A DNA stretch of 64,000 bases from Pseudoalteromonas rubra (GTDB lineage: Bacteria; Pseudomonadota; Gammaproteobacteria; Enterobacterales; Alteromonadaceae), in the NCBI RefSeq assembly GCF_000967655.1, contig NZ_JXYA01000002.1, positions 186,001-250,000 of the forward strand, in the 5' to 3' direction. Shown here in pieces: positions 37,548 to 47,817 of the stretch. Numbering within the stretch: the stretch's first letter is position 1; each line of letters begins with the position of its first letter. The notes under the pieces were generated by a model, which was not told the origin of the DNA, did no database searches, and worked only from the letters and a program-made list of their open reading frames with translations. The translations under genes and the position numbers were made by a program.

Positions 37548-38196
37548 CGCCTTTGTCATGGGCCTGATTGGCAGCGGCCATTGTCTGGTGATGTGTGGTG
37601 GTATCGCATCCAGCCTGCAACTTGCCCAAACCAAGCAGTCGCCTTTTGTTACTGCGCTGCTATATAACCTCGGCAGATTAGGCAGTTACATGGTGGCTGG
37701 CGCATTGGTTGCCGGACTCGGCGCGGCATTTGCCAAGCAAAGCACCTTGTTTGCTAACATATTAAATGTGCTGAGTGGCGTATTTATGCTGCTGGTTGGT
37801 ATCTATGTCATGCGGCTTGCCGCGACGCTCAACTGGCTGGAAAAAGCAGGAAAATGGCTGCTCTGGCAACGTCTGGTGCAGCTTAACAAATACTTGCTCC
37901 CCATCGACAGCAAGGTCAAAGCGCTGGCATACGGAGCCTTGTGGGGCTGGCTGCCATGCGGGCTGGTCTATTCAGCACTGACCTGGAGCCTGCAGGCGAG
38001 CAGCAGCCTGAGCGGTGCACTCACAATGGCCGCGTTTGCACTGGGCACTTTTCCGGCCATGCTAGCGGTAGGCCAAACCGCCCAGTTGCTCAATACATTC
38101 TTAAATCACAAGGCAACACGCATTGCGCTTGGCAATATTTTTATTTGGTATGGCTTTTATCTACTAATCATTGCAACGGACAAACTAGTACATTAA
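37525..38196 (+). CDS. TauE/SafE-like (DsbD-type) inner-membrane protein
   Basis: 223 residues with about six transmembrane helices. The opening FVMGLIGSGHCLVMCGGIASSL, with Gly, His, Cys and a second CGG, is the mark of the sulfite exporter TauE/SafE-like group related to the DsbD membrane domain. These genes often follow ccoS, and a role in copper or redox homeostasis of the oxidase has been suggested. The second motif GWLPCGLVYSAL repeats the pattern, which points to an internal duplication. Overlap with ccoS suggests coupled translation. Confidence 0.85.
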   Translation: MTEISLFSAFVMGLIGSGHCLVMCGGIASSLQLAQTKQSPFVTALLYNLGRLGSYMVAGALVAGLGAAFAKQSTLFANILNVLSGVFMLLVGIYVMRLAATLNWLEKAGKWLLWQRLVQLNKYLLPIDSKVKALAYGALWGWLPCGLVYSALTWSLQASSSLSGALTMAAFALGTFPAMLAVGQTAQLLNTFLNHKATRIALGNIFIWYGFYLLIIATDKLVH

Positions 38197-38422
38197 TCTA
38201 GACGCAGTAATACTATTAGATGAGAGTCATTTGCTTCGGTTAAAGAATGGGAGTTTTTTGACCTGAGTTGATCAAAATGTGGCTTAGTACTCTGTTTGCA
38301 GTATCTAAAACACAGCTAGTAGATGGTATACCCGAATATCAGGTATCGCAAAGTTCAAGTATTAAAATATGGCCGCATCTAATAGAATGTCATTAACGTG
38401 CGTCATAGATAACGGATTTGTT

Positions 38423-39151
38423 ATGGATTTAAATAATCGTTCAAAAAGTCAATGTACTATCAGCTGCAACAACTGCAGTATCAGCCAATTATGCCTGCCC
38501 TTCTCTTTAAACGGCAGTGAAATGGATAAGCTGGATGAAATCATCGAGCGTAAAAAACCTCTGCACAAGGGGGACTTTTTGTTCGAGTCCGGTAGCGAGC
38601 TCAACGCAATCTTTGCGGTGCGCTCTGGGTCCTTTAAATCCTACACTATCTCAGAACAAGGTGATGAACAGATCACTGGCTTTCATCTGGCCGGTGACTT
38701 AGTCGGCTTTGATGCTATTAACAAAATGCAGCACCAAAGTTTTGCTCAGGCATTAGAAACCTCTATGGTCTGTGAAATCCCATTTGACACCTTAGACGAG
38801 CTGGCTGGTAAGCTACCGAAGCTCAGACAGCAGATCATGCGCCTGATGAGCAGCGAGATTAACTACGATCAGGAAATGTTATTGTTGCTTAACAAGAAAA
38901 CAGCTGAAGAGCGCCTGGCCACTTTTATCTACAACCTGTCGAACCGCTTTGGCGAGCGGGGCTTCTCGCGTAAAGAGTTCCGCTTTACCATGACCCGAGG
39001 CGAAATTGGCAATTATCTGGGGCTAACCGTTGAAACCATTAGCCGCCTGTTGAGTCGCTTTCAAAAAGCAGAGATCATTAAAGTAGAAGGCAAATTCATC
39101 ACCATTTTGGATATTGATGAGCTGGCCAAGGCCGCCGCAATTTCTCTTTGA
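38423..39151 (+). CDS. fnr: Fumarate/nitrate reduction regulator Fnr (EtrA)
   Basis: 242 residues from ATG 38423; an upstream in-frame start (38369) would add a poor 18-residue extension. The N-terminal Cys set [14 protein letters not shown] gives the 4Fe-4S ligands, with a fourth Cys in TSMVCEIPF. The cAMP-receptor-like barrel is followed by a dimer helix and the helix-turn-helix [12 protein letters not shown], which keeps the Glu-Ser-Arg contacts for TTGAT. It is close to Escherichia coli Fnr over its full length. It senses oxygen and likely controls the cco genes upstream and uspE downstream. Confidence 0.96.
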   Translation: MDLNNRSKSQCTISCNNCSISQLCLPFSLNGSEMDKLDEIIERKKPLHKGDFLFESGSELNAIFAVRSGSFKSYTISEQGDEQITGFHLAGDLVGFDAINKMQHQSFAQALETSMVCEIPFDTLDELAGKLPKLRQQIMRLMSSEINYDQEMLLLLNKKTAEERLATFIYNLSNRFGERGFSRKEFRFTMTRGEIGNYLGLTVETISRLLSRFQKAEIIKVEGKFITILDIDELAKAAAISL

Positions 39152-39161
39152 TCTAAGGCAA
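39148..39161 (+). promoter_or_regulatory. Possible Fnr box upstream of uspE
   Basis: TTGATCTAAGGCAA matches 8 of 10 defined bases of TTGAT-N4-ATCAA. It overlaps the fnr stop codon and lies about 95 bases before the uspE start. Weak on sequence alone. Confidence 0.3.
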
Positions 39162-39251
39162 TTAACGGCTCACTTTTGCTTTATACCACGGCGATTTCGA
39201 TTACACTGTAAACAGAGTTGAAATCGTCCGTGCAAGATTAAGGAGCCCGTT

Positions 39252-40175
39252 ATGGAACAAATCAAACGCATTCTCACCATCATAGATCCGACCAAACAAC
39301 AACAGAACAGTCTGGATCGTTCTATCAGTCTGGCGCAAAAAACAGGCGCGAAGATCACAGCCTTTTTATCCATTTATGATTTTTCTTACGAGATGACGAC
39401 TATGTTGTCGCGAGAAGAACGTGAGGCGATGAGAGAAGCGGTGATTAAGGACCGTGAAGCCTGGATTTCAGAACTCACCAGTGGCTATCAAGACATTGAA
39501 ATCGAAACCAAAGTGGTGTGGCATAACCGGCCTTATGAAGCCATCATCAAAACGGTACTCGAACACGAATTTGATCTCGTCATTAAGGCAACTCATCAAC
39601 ATGACACCCTTAAGTCTGTGATTTTTACACCGACAGACTGGCACCTGATCAGAAAGTGCCCTGCCCCGGTCTTATTGGTCAAAGATCATGCCTGGCCGGA
39701 AAAAGGCGAAATACTCGCGGCAGTCAATGCGGTCAGTGATGACGAACAGCATCAGGCGCTGAACAATCGTATTATCAAAGACGCGCAGTTTTTATGTGAG
39801 CTTGCCAACGCCTCTTTGAGCCTGGTTAACACTTATCCGGCAACCCCCGTCAATATCGCCATTGAGATCCCAGAGTTTAACCCGTCTCAATACAATGAAG
39901 CGGTGAAGAAGCATCACGAAGACGAAACCTGGGCACTGGCGCAGCGATTTGGCCTGAGCGACAGCCAGTGTGTGATTAAGGAAGGCTTACCAGAGGATGT
40001 GATCCCGCATATTGCGAAACAAAAAAATGCCGAGCTGGTTGTAATTGGTACCGTCGGACGGACAGGTCTCAGTGCAGCACTGGTTGGGAACACGGCAGAG
40101 CATGTTATCGACAGCCTGGATTGCGACGTACTGGCCCTTAAACCTGACGGTTACAAAAGCCCGCTAGCAGAATAA
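39252..40175 (+). CDS. uspE: Universal stress protein UspE (tandem Usp domains)
   Basis: 307 residues made of two Usp domains (about 4-150 and 155-300). The second ends with the nucleotide-loop pattern VVIGTVGRTGLSAALVGNTAEHV, near the usual G-x2-G-x9-G(S/T); the first has a degenerate version. A good AGGAG site precedes ATG 39252. The fnr-uspE-ttcA order matches many gammaproteobacteria. UspE is linked to stress survival and motility; its ligand is not known here. Confidence 0.93.
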   Translation: MEQIKRILTIIDPTKQQQNSLDRSISLAQKTGAKITAFLSIYDFSYEMTTMLSREEREAMREAVIKDREAWISELTSGYQDIEIETKVVWHNRPYEAIIKTVLEHEFDLVIKATHQHDTLKSVIFTPTDWHLIRKCPAPVLLVKDHAWPEKGEILAAVNAVSDDEQHQALNNRIIKDAQFLCELANASLSLVNTYPATPVNIAIEIPEFNPSQYNEAVKKHHEDETWALAQRFGLSDSQCVIKEGLPEDVIPHIAKQKNAELVVIGTVGRTGLSAALVGNTAEHVIDSLDCDVLALKPDGYKSPLAE

Positions 40176-40188
40176 GTCCAATACCATT

Positions 40189-40220
40189 ATCGGCACCGAA
40201 CAGGTGCCGATCCTTTCCTC
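40189..40220 (+). terminator. Terminator after uspE
   Basis: ATCGGCACC (40189-40197), loop GAACA, GGTGCCGAT (40203-40211): a perfect 9-bp stem followed by CCTTTCCTCTTTTT, a pyrimidine-rich but broken T run. Confidence 0.7.
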
Positions 40221-40323
40221 TTTTTGCCTGTTCATAATCACACCGCTAATATTGCAGTTTACTGGTCTGGCGGTATAATGCGCCCTTATTTATTTTTGCC
40301 GTCATTTTTATATAGGGGGGCGA

Positions 40324-41241
40324 GTGTCTCACTCACAAGAAGCAAAGCAAGCATATAGCCTGAACAAGTTGCAAAAACGCTTAAGAAGGCTGGCCGGTCA
40401 GGCTGTAGGCGATTTTAATATGATCGAAGAAGGCGACCGCGTAATGGTTTGCCTGTCTGGCGGTAAAGACAGTTATACTTTGCTGGACGTGCTGCAACAC
40501 TTACAGCGCGTTGCTCCCATTAAGTTCGACGTGTTCGCCATCAACCTGGATCAGAAGCAACCGGGTTTTCCAGAGCATATTCTGCCTGAGTATCTTGATA
40601 CCCTTGGCATAGAATACAAAATCGTCGAAGAAGATACCTATTCAATCGTCAAAGATAAGATCCCGGAAGGTAAAACCACCTGCTCTCTTTGCTCTCGTTT
40701 GCGTCGCGGTATTTTGTACCGTACGGCCAAAGAAATGGGCGCAACCAAAATTGCGCTGGGTCACCACCGAGACGACATGATTGAAACCATGTTTTTGAAC
40801 ATGTTTTACGGCGGCAAATTAAAAGGTATGCCACCTAAGCTGATGAGCGATGATGGTCAGCATATGGTGATCCGCCCGCTGGCTTACTGTAAAGAAGCCG
40901 ACATTGCACATTATGCGCAAAGTCAGGCATTCCCAATCATTCCCTGTAACTTGTGTGGCTCACAAGAAAATTTGCAGCGTAAGCATGTTAAAGCCATGCT
41001 CAATGAGTGGAATACCACTCACCCGGGCAGAGTTGAGAGCATTTTTACTGCCATGCAAAACGTCGTGCCCTCGCACCTGGCAGATCATGCTTTATTTGAT
41101 TTCCGTGCTTTGCAAAAAGACGATGTTATTGATGGGGGCGATATTGCGCTCGATAAGCCAGAGTTTCCAAGCGTTCCTGCAAACGCTGAGCAGGATGAAG
41201 ACGAGCAAACAGTTCAGATCCAGGCAATAGAACTCAGTTAA
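40324..41241 (+). CDS. ttcA: tRNA 2-thiocytidine(32) synthetase TtcA
   Basis: 305 residues from a GTG with a GGGGGG-type site. PP-loop [11 protein letters not shown] near residue 40. Cys pairs in [12 protein letters not shown] and a further Cys in CNLCGSQ hold the 4Fe-4S cluster. It puts sulfur on cytidine 32 of several tRNAs. C-terminal tail beyond about 275 is acidic and variable. Stands after fnr-uspE as in related genomes; own promoter likely in 40220-40320. Confidence 0.95.
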   Translation: MSHSQEAKQAYSLNKLQKRLRRLAGQAVGDFNMIEEGDRVMVCLSGGKDSYTLLDVLQHLQRVAPIKFDVFAINLDQKQPGFPEHILPEYLDTLGIEYKIVEEDTYSIVKDKIPEGKTTCSLCSRLRRGILYRTAKEMGATKIALGHHRDDMIETMFLNMFYGGKLKGMPPKLMSDDGQHMVIRPLAYCKEADIAHYAQSQAFPIIPCNLCGSQENLQRKHVKAMLNEWNTTHPGRVESIFTAMQNVVPSHLADHALFDFRALQKDDVIDGGDIALDKPEFPSVPANAEQDEDEQTVQIQAIELS

Positions 41242-41249
41242 ATTATCTG

Positions 41250-41274
41250 CCGGGTGCGCCTGCGCCCGGTTTCT
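41250..41274 (+). terminator. Hairpin after ttcA
   Basis: CCGGGTGC (41250-41257), loop GCCT, GCGCCCGG (41262-41269) with one G-T pair, then TTTCT. GC-rich with a short T run, so a weak terminator. Confidence 0.6.
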
Positions 41275-41470
41275 GCCACCGCAGATCCAACCATACGCAA
41301 TCACATTACGTACTGTCAGCAAATCTGTCGCAAGCGAAAAATAAGAACTTTGTTTCTTTTTTTTAACTTTTAGGGTGCAATAGTTCCCACTAAAGGGATT
41401 TTTGTTTACAATGCGTGATAATAATCATTTTTAATTGCATTTAGCAAAACAACCTTAAGTCAGGTAACCC

Positions 41471-43450
41471 ATGTCCACCAAACTCCGTTTGCTGATTTCA
41501 TTCATGCTCGTTGGCTTGCTGCCCGCTGCGTTTATGGCAATCACATCCTTAATTACCGCATCAGATGCTTTAGAGCGTCAGGCTTATAACCAGCTGACCT
41601 CCATCAAACACATCAAACACCGTCAAATCGACGATTATTTCAAGGCTCGTAAGGCAGATCTGAGCCTGATCGCTGCACAATGGCAGCAAATAGCCAGCGC
41701 CAAGACTCGCTCAGGCACAGCTGAGCTTGCCCAAGATAATCACGCTCTGTTCAAGCATTTTATCGAGCAAAAAGGGTTTTATGACCTGTTTATCATCGAG
41801 ACTAACGGTTTTATTAGCTATACCGTCGCTAAAGAGAGTGACTATCAGACCAACCTGAGAACCGGGCCTTATCGCGATTCAGGACTTGCTCAGCTATTTC
41901 GCAACACATTCAATGGTCGCCAGTTTTCTATCACAGATTATCAACAATACGCTCCGAGTAATAACGAGCCCGCTGCATTTATCGGCGTGCCTGTTCAGGT
42001 TGACGGGCAAACTCACTCCATTATTGCGTTACAAATCGCCATAGATACGATTAACGACATTATGCAACAACGTGATGGTATGGGCGAAACGGGCGAATCC
42101 TATCTGGTGGGCTCAGATTTAAGAATGCGTTCCGACTCCTACCTGGACCCTACAGCGCACAGTGTAACAGCCAGTTTTGCCGGCTCAGTCGCGCGTAATG
42201 GTGTAGATACCTATGCAGTCAGGCGTGGCCTGCAGGGCTTTTCTGAGACAGAACTGATCATTGATTACAATGGTAACCCCGTTTTGTCGGCCTATATGCC
42301 ATTTCAATTTGCTGGCCTAAACTGGGTGCTACTGAGTGAGATTGACAAAGCAGAGGCATTTGCGCCAATTTATCAATTGTATTGGTTTATTGCCCTGATA
42401 GGTGCTATTGCAATTATCGCAATCAGTGTGGCAACCTGGTTGATCGCAAGCTCGGTCCTGCGCCCACTCGGTGGAGAGCCCAGCACGATGCGCGATATCA
42501 GTGAGCGTATTGCTTCAGGTGATTTGCGCCAGGATTTTAGCCAGGACACCAATGTGACCGGCGTATATGGCGCTATGAGGCAAATGACCAGCTATCTCAC
42601 CGGCGTGATTGGGACAATCAGTGAAACGACTTCTCAGCTTGCCGTTACGGCCAGCCAGACCAGTGCAGCCAGTGAGCAGGCCAACACCAGCTTGCAGGAG
42701 CAACATGCCAACATTGAGCAAGTCGCCCTGGCCATTGCCGCCACTGCTCAGTCTGTCGAAAGTGTTGCGAATAGCGCCAATCAGGTTGCAGCGCTCAGTG
42801 TCGACACACAAGAAAGCACTCAGGCCGCGAGCCAGACATTGGCGGAATGTGTTTCTAAAATGACGACTCTCGATCAGGTGATCAGCGACTCTGAACGAGC
42901 GATCAAAGACGTAGAATCAGGGGCTCAGAACATAGGTAAAGTGATTGAGGTGATCCAGGCTATCACCGAGCAGACCAACCTGCTGGCGCTTAATGCCGCC
43001 ATAGAGGCAGCCAGAGCTGGCGAGCATGGCCGCGGTTTTGCCGTCGTTGCAGACGAAGTACGCCAGCTTGCCTACAAAACTCAGCAGTCTACCGGTGACA
43101 TAGAGACCATGATCCAGGAGCTACAAAGTGCCACCGCACAAGCGGTTGATAAAATGCATCAGTCTGCCGAAGTTGCTCAGGCATCCATCTCAGCAACCAA
43201 TGATAGTGCTGCCAGCCTGCAAACCAGCGTCGAACAAATTCAGGAAATTTCGGCAAGTGCAAAACGTATCGCTCAGGAAGCACAACAGCAGACCTCAACC
43301 ACGGAAGAGATCAGTTACAATATTGACGCTATTAAACAAGCTGCACTGGATAACGCCGCAGGCGCAGATCAGGTGGCCAGTGCCAGCCTGGATTTGGATA
43401 AACAGTCAAGAAAGCTCAAGCAAATCACCGCGAGCTTTAAGTTGCCATAA
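41471..43450 (+). CDS. Methyl-accepting chemotaxis protein with Cache sensor
   Basis: 659 residues. Transmembrane helix 1 (about 6-27), a periplasmic Cache-type double domain (about 30-300; [15 protein letters not shown] is the typical membrane-distal-to-proximal segment), helix 2 (about 303-325), HAMP (about 326-380) and the signalling hairpin with its tip near 497-540 ([18 protein letters not shown]). Cache domains bind small molecules such as amino or organic acids; the ligand is unknown. It is a lone receptor gene about 230 bases after ttcA and would feed whichever CheA controls the flagella. Confidence 0.94.
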   Translation: MSTKLRLLISFMLVGLLPAAFMAITSLITASDALERQAYNQLTSIKHIKHRQIDDYFKARKADLSLIAAQWQQIASAKTRSGTAELAQDNHALFKHFIEQKGFYDLFIIETNGFISYTVAKESDYQTNLRTGPYRDSGLAQLFRNTFNGRQFSITDYQQYAPSNNEPAAFIGVPVQVDGQTHSIIALQIAIDTINDIMQQRDGMGETGESYLVGSDLRMRSDSYLDPTAHSVTASFAGSVARNGVDTYAVRRGLQGFSETELIIDYNGNPVLSAYMPFQFAGLNWVLLSEIDKAEAFAPIYQLYWFIALIGAIAIIAISVATWLIASSVLRPLGGEPSTMRDISERIASGDLRQDFSQDTNVTGVYGAMRQMTSYLTGVIGTISETTSQLAVTASQTSAASEQANTSLQEQHANIEQVALAIAATAQSVESVANSANQVAALSVDTQESTQAASQTLAECVSKMTTLDQVISDSERAIKDVESGAQNIGKVIEVIQAITEQTNLLALNAAIEAARAGEHGRGFAVVADEVRQLAYKTQQSTGDIETMIQELQSATAQAVDKMHQSAEVAQASISATNDSAASLQTSVEQIQEISASAKRIAQEAQQQTSTTEEISYNIDAIKQAALDNAAGADQVASASLDLDKQSRKLKQITASFKLP

Positions 43451-43471
43451 GCAGCTCAATACGCTCATAAG

Positions 43472-43503
43472 GTAAGACAAACCTTCTGGTTTGTCTTACT
43501 TTT
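43472..43503. terminator. Terminator between the convergent receptor and arsJ genes
   Basis: GTAAGACAAACC (43472-43483), loop TTCT, GGTTTGTCTTAC (43488-43499), a perfect 12-bp stem, followed by TTTT on the plus strand. Best suited to the receptor gene; weaker for arsJ. Confidence 0.8.
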
Positions 43504-43509
43504 ACAAGC

Positions 43510-44709
43510 CTACCTGGTGTGGCGTTGCAGCCCATACGTAAGTGCAGTCGCAAGCATGAGTAAAACACTGGATATCAGCAAGCAGCTAACTAGTCCGCCA
43601 TACTGATAGGCCAGGCCCGATAATATGGTTCCCGCAAGGCGACCCATCGCATTGGCCATGTAATAGAAACCAACATCCATCGACACCCCGTCTTCATCAG
43701 CAAAATGCACGATCAAAAAACTGTGCAGAGAAGAGTTCACGGCGAACACGGCGCCAAATATCAGTAAACCCGCCACAATCGACACTTGTACATACCACTG
43801 CGACCACAATGCCAGGGCAATTAGCGCAGGTAACAGAGTCAGCACGGCAACCCATATTAAGGCTTGCTGACTACTCGAGCACTGCTTGCCTAAAAGCTTG
43901 GGCGCGTTGGCCTGCACCAGCCCATAAGCAATCACCCAGCTGGCCATAAATCCGCCAACCCACCAGTGATCCCAGCCAAACACACTGGCCAGGTAGACAG
44001 GCAACGCCACCACAAACCAGACATCCCGGGAAGCAAACAAAAATAGCCTTGCAGCCGACAGCCAGTTAACCTGTTTGCTGGTCGAAAACATCTCTGAGAA
44101 CTTGGGCTTGTGTTTTTTCTTGCCCAGATCCTGCTTGAGTAATATTAAACTGAGTACCCAGGTTACCAGCAGCATCAAACTCATAAACCACAATGCGCCC
44201 TGAAAACCCAGCTGTGTCAGCAATAATCCACCAAGGAAGAACCCGACTCCTTTGAGTGCGTTTTTAGAGCCTGTCAGTATCGCAACCCACTTAAAAAGTA
44301 CGCCATCTTGCTCTTTTGGCACCAACAACTTAATGGCGCTTTTGGCACTCATTTTATTGAGGTCTTTGGCGATGCCGGATAAGGCCTGAGCGACCATGAC
44401 ATAAGCAACACTGAGCCATTGTGGATCCACGGCTAACATAAGCAGTGCGACAATTTGCAAAAACAACCCCACATTCATGGTCTTGTTCAAGCCCATTCTG
44501 GCACCCAACCAGCCGCCAACCAAGTTAGTTACCACACCAAATACTTCATAAAGTAAAAACAACGACGCGATGGCAATGGGACTGTAACCCAGCTGATGGA
44601 AATACAGCACCACCAGCATTCTCAGTGCGCCATCAGTCAGTGTAAACGACCAATAGTTGCCTGTGATAACCAGATACTGCTTAATGGGCGCGGATAACTG
44701 CTGCAACAC
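43510..44709 (-). CDS. arsJ: MFS transporter ArsJ (organoarsenical efflux)
   Basis: 399 residues with about 12 transmembrane helices of the major facilitator type. It opens with SAPIKQYLVITGNYWSFTLT and has GIAKDLNKMSAKSAIK between helices, both typical of ArsJ. ArsJ exports 1-arseno-3-phosphoglycerate, which falls apart outside the cell and frees arsenate. The required partner GAPDH is the gene directly before it (3-base gap), which makes the assignment firm. No arsR, arsC or arsB lies in the window. Confidence 0.92.
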   Translation of the reverse strand: MLQQLSAPIKQYLVITGNYWSFTLTDGALRMLVVLYFHQLGYSPIAIASLFLLYEVFGVVTNLVGGWLGARMGLNKTMNVGLFLQIVALLMLAVDPQWLSVAYVMVAQALSGIAKDLNKMSAKSAIKLLVPKEQDGVLFKWVAILTGSKNALKGVGFFLGGLLLTQLGFQGALWFMSLMLLVTWVLSLILLKQDLGKKKHKPKFSEMFSTSKQVNWLSAARLFLFASRDVWFVVALPVYLASVFGWDHWWVGGFMASWVIAYGLVQANAPKLLGKQCSSSQQALIWVAVLTLLPALIALALWSQWYVQVSIVAGLLIFGAVFAVNSSLHSFLIVHFADEDGVSMDVGFYYMANAMGRLAGTILSGLAYQYGGLVSCLLISSVLLMLATALTYGLQRHTR

Positions 44710-44712
44710 GCC

Positions 44713-45726
44713 TTACCCCCAGCGCTGTGCAATCACATAGCGCACCAGGTCAGCGGTACGATTCGCGTAGCCCCACTCGTTGTCATACCAGACGTACAAC
44801 TTAACCTGAGTACCATTCACCACCATAGTCGATAACGCATCCACAATGGCGCTGCGAGGGTCGGTTTTATAGTCAACAGACACCAGAGGACGGGTTTCAT
44901 AGCCCAGAATACCGGCAAGCTCTCCCTGAGCCGCCTGCTCCATCCAGCTGTTGATTTCTTCCACTGTGGTTTCGCGATTGACCTCAAACACACAATCTGT
45001 GATCGACGCATTGGTCAGTGGCACGCGCACGGCATGGCCATTGAGCTTGCCTTTGAGTTCCGGGAAAATATGTGTAATGGCGGTTGCTGAGCCGGTCGTC
45101 GTCGGGATTAAACTGGTGCCACAGGAGCGCGCTCTGCGCAGATCCTTATGGGGCGCATCAATGATGGTCTGCGTGTTGGTGATATCATGAATGGTGGTCA
45201 TCGACCCATGCTTGATGCCAATGTTGTCCTGCAATACTTTAACAACCGGCGCCAGACAGTTCGTCGTACACGATGCCGCTGTCACAATTGAGTGTGCCTG
45301 TGTCTCGAACAGCTGCTGGTTTACGCCCATAACCACATTCAGCACGCCTTCTTCTTTCACAGGTGCAGTGACCACAACCTGTTTGACACCTTGCTCAAAG
45401 TAACCTGCCAGCTTTTCTTTACTTTTCAGCTTGCCACTGGCTTCCACGATTAAATCGCAGCCAGACCAGTCTATTGCTTCTGTGCGTGTTTGCTGTGTCA
45501 CAGCAATACGTTTGTCCGCAATCACCATAGTGTTTTCATCACTGGCTTCAGCTTCCCATTCCCACTTGCCGTGCACTGAGTCAAAGTTCATCAGGTGCGC
45601 CAGTGTATGGGCATCACCACCCGGATCATTGATGTGTACGATTTCGATATCTGCCGTTTGCCAAAGTGCGCGCATGGTTAATCTGCCCATACGCCCGAAC
45701 CCATTAATACCTACTTTGATAGTCAT
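44713..45726 (-). CDS. gapdh: ArsJ-associated glyceraldehyde-3-phosphate dehydrogenase
   Basis: 337 residues. NAD-binding [16 protein letters not shown] at the start, catalytic Cys in [14 protein letters not shown] (about 153), His in the CVFEVNR-preceding region and the phosphate-binding segments TTTGSATA and HAVRVP. Paired with arsJ, it uses arsenate in place of phosphate to make 1-arseno-3-phosphoglycerate for export. The glycolytic GAPDH should be elsewhere. The upstream region carries two A/T-rich dyads that fit ArsR-type control. Confidence 0.93.
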   Translation of the reverse strand: MTIKVGINGFGRMGRLTMRALWQTADIEIVHINDPGGDAHTLAHLMNFDSVHGKWEWEAEASDENTMVIADKRIAVTQQTRTEAIDWSGCDLIVEASGKLKSKEKLAGYFEQGVKQVVVTAPVKEEGVLNVVMGVNQQLFETQAHSIVTAASCTTNCLAPVVKVLQDNIGIKHGSMTTIHDITNTQTIIDAPHKDLRRARSCGTSLIPTTTGSATAITHIFPELKGKLNGHAVRVPLTNASITDCVFEVNRETTVEEINSWMEQAAQGELAGILGYETRPLVSVDYKTDPRSAIVDALSTMVVNGTQVKLYVWYDNEWGYANRTADLVRYVIAQRWG

Positions 45727-45800
45727 ATAAATAGCCTTTTTGTTAATTACACTGGATCTGCTCGGACAGCGCTCAGAGTATTGCTGGCACCACAGAATAA

Positions 45801-45837
45801 AACATACGAAATATGTTATATATGTTTTTTCATATAT
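45801..45837 (-). promoter_or_regulatory. Two tandem dyads upstream of gapdh-arsJ, candidate ArsR operators
   Basis: AACATA-N5-TATGTT (45801-45817) is followed at once by ATATATG-N6-CATATAT (45818-45837), 75-110 bases before the gapdh start. ArsR/SmtB repressors bind A/T-rich imperfect palindromes of this kind at ars promoters. Sequence shows the dyads; the regulator is inference. Confidence 0.55.
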
Positions 45838-45951
45838 TCAAGATAAATAGGCCAGTCTTCGGTTGCTACATGGAATATAGCCTGTTGGGGTGAGTCTATC
45901 CCCGTGTGATGTCAATTAGTGGTAAACTAGTCAGATAAAGTGCAAGAGATA

Positions 45952-47397
45952 ATGACTTTGAACAACAAAACCTATATTCCCGATGAATTTATTGCTGATG
46001 TCGCCAGCTACATTCCGGCGCACCTGACGATAGACGACTTTATCGCCAGCTGTCGCAGCGGCCTGAGACGCGCAGTCCGCGTCAATACTCTGAAGATGTC
46101 GCAACAGGCATTTGAACACGAGGCCGCAAAACTGAACTGGCAAATTGAACCTATCCCCTGGTGCGCGCAAGGCTACTGGCTAACCCGCCCGGCTGACGAA
46201 GAAGCCAGCCTGCCTATTGGAAACACGGCGCAGCACCTTAGCGGTTGTATCTATGTGCAGGAAGCCAGCTCCATGCTGCCTCCCATGGCGCTGGCTACTT
46301 CGCTGACTCCGGGAGATCGGGTGCTGGACATGGCCGCAGCGCCAGGCTCAAAAACGTCGCAGCTGGCCGCTTTAATGGAGAATCAGGGAGTTCTGGTTGC
46401 CAACGAGTTATCCTCCTCCCGATTAAAAACACTGGCCGCTAACCTCAAACGCATGGGCGTTGCCAATTGTGCCCTGTCTCATTTTGATGGTCAGGTGTTC
46501 GGCGACTATATGTATGAAAGCTTTGACCATATCTTACTGGATGCCCCCTGCTCTGGCGAAGGGACGGTCCGTAAAGACCCAGACGCGCTCAAAAACTGGT
46601 CGCTGGCATCCAATCAGGACATTGCAGAAGTACAAAAAACGCTGATACACAGTGCTTTTATGGCCCTTAAACCCGGCGGTACTCTGGTGTACTCGACTTG
46701 TACCCTGACCCCACTGGAGAATCAACAGATCTGCGATCATCTGCTCAACGCCTTCCCGGGAGATGTCGAGGTCATTTCACTCCATGATCTGTTCCCAGAG
46801 GCAGATAGAGCCGCAACGGAGCAAGGCTACCTGCATGTCTGGCCACAAATCTACGACAGCGAAGGCTTTTTCATCGCCAAGTTCAAAAAAACCGGCAGTG
46901 TTGAAAACCCACAGCAAAAAACCAAGAAAGGACAATTCCCCTTTTCTCCGTGCTCCAGGAAAGAATTACAAACGTTTGAGACCAGTATCCGTCAACAGTT
47001 TGGGATAGCATCGCTGCCCGGACAACTGATGAGCAGAGATAAAGAGTTATGGCTTTTTCCGCAAAATATGGACGCGCTGGCGGAAAAAATTAAATACTCT
47101 CGCATTGGCATCAAAGTCGCTACAACGCACAAAAATGGTGTCAAACTTGAGCATGAATTTGCAACCTGCCTGGGCCATCTGGCCACAAACAATGTTTTTG
47201 CATTGGATCCCACTCAGGCAAAAGCGTACTTTCAGGGACAGGACATTCGGCTCGATGCTACTGGTCCTGCACAAGGTGAGGTAATACTTACGCTATGTGA
47301 CGCACCAGTTGGGCTTGGCAAGTGGCAGAAGGGCAAAATCAAGAACAAGCTGCCCCGCGATTTAGTGCTAAATGGCCAGTTAATAACTTGGGTATAA
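45952..47397 (+). CDS. rsmF: 16S rRNA (cytosine-1407-C5)-methyltransferase RsmF
   Basis: 481 residues from ATG 45952, preceded by AAGAGA; GTG 45940 would overlap that site. SAM-binding motif [17 protein letters not shown], the first Cys in [14 protein letters not shown], and the catalytic Cys in [12 protein letters not shown], the two-Cys set of the RNA m5C family. A PUA-like C-terminal domain (about 330-480) is present as in E. coli RsmF (YebU, about 479 residues). Divergent from gapdh-arsJ. Confidence 0.93.
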   Translation: MTLNNKTYIPDEFIADVASYIPAHLTIDDFIASCRSGLRRAVRVNTLKMSQQAFEHEAAKLNWQIEPIPWCAQGYWLTRPADEEASLPIGNTAQHLSGCIYVQEASSMLPPMALATSLTPGDRVLDMAAAPGSKTSQLAALMENQGVLVANELSSSRLKTLAANLKRMGVANCALSHFDGQVFGDYMYESFDHILLDAPCSGEGTVRKDPDALKNWSLASNQDIAEVQKTLIHSAFMALKPGGTLVYSTCTLTPLENQQICDHLLNAFPGDVEVISLHDLFPEADRAATEQGYLHVWPQIYDSEGFFIAKFKKTGSVENPQQKTKKGQFPFSPCSRKELQTFETSIRQQFGIASLPGQLMSRDKELWLFPQNMDALAEKIKYSRIGIKVATTHKNGVKLEHEFATCLGHLATNNVFALDPTQAKAYFQGQDIRLDATGPAQGEVILTLCDAPVGLGKWQKGKIKNKLPRDLVLNGQLITWV

Positions 47398-47777
47398 CCT
47401 GAACAAAAGGTTTTGATAGTTTTAAGACGATTCATTTATATGAAGGCAATCTATTGTTTTTAATAGGATAATTAATATTTCAAATGTTTGTAAATTTTAT
47501 GAAGCCTTAGCTACACTTAAATGACTTTCTACTTCTCCCTTGTAATTAGAAGGTGTTTTTAAGTTAGCGCATGGCTCCAAAATTGAGCCTTTCCCTAAGC
47601 CCGACTCACTCAGAGTCGGGCGTTTTTTATCCACATCAGATGATCTGATCCACTTTTGTCGGCTTGCCAGGGCACCCTCACTTTTCTGATCTTTTTTGCA
47701 AAGCGAGCACCAGTGTACGCCTGTTATCACAAACAATGCTTTGCGCAAGCCAGACCTTGATCATAACAACATACCAC
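47398..47777. other. Gene-free stretch between rsmF and the parD-like gene
   Basis: 380 bases. A/T-rich first part (47398-47510), an intrinsic terminator at 47599-47627, and a moderate-GC part to 47770. An 83-codon minus-strand frame (47497-47748) reads straight through the terminator hairpin and has no recognisable product, so it is not called a gene. A small RNA ending at the terminator is possible. No tRNA-like cloverleaf was seen. Confidence 0.5.
47599..47628 (+). terminator. Orphan rho-independent terminator 200 bases after rsmF
   Basis: GCCCGACTC (47599-47607), loop ACTCA, GAGTCGGGC (47613-47621), then GTTTTTT. Perfect 9-bp stem with six T. It is either a distant rsmF terminator or the end of a small transcript starting inside the gap. 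Confidence 0.85.
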
Positions 47778-47814
47778 TATATGATTTATATATTAATTGT
47801 ATATAAACCATATA
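47778..47814. promoter_or_regulatory. 37-bp dyad at the parD-like promoter, candidate autoregulatory operator
   Basis: Arms 47778-47792 (TATATGATTTATATA) and 47800-47814 (TATATAAACCATATA) match as an inverted repeat at 14 of 15 positions across a 7-base spacer. The dyad ends three bases before the ATG of the ribbon-helix-helix gene and covers the likely -10 region. Such a layout is normal for antitoxin self-repression. Confidence 0.65.
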
Positions 47815-47817
47815 TTG

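Noticed and set aside
38268..38281. Fnr box upstream of fnr (TTGATCAAAATGTG)
   Set aside because: Only one half-site is good; the palindrome TTGATCAA has the wrong spacing for Fnr.
47497..47748. 83-codon minus-strand frame between rsmF and the parD-like gene
   Set aside because: It runs through the perfect terminator hairpin at 47599-47621, has no ribosome binding site and resembles no family I know.
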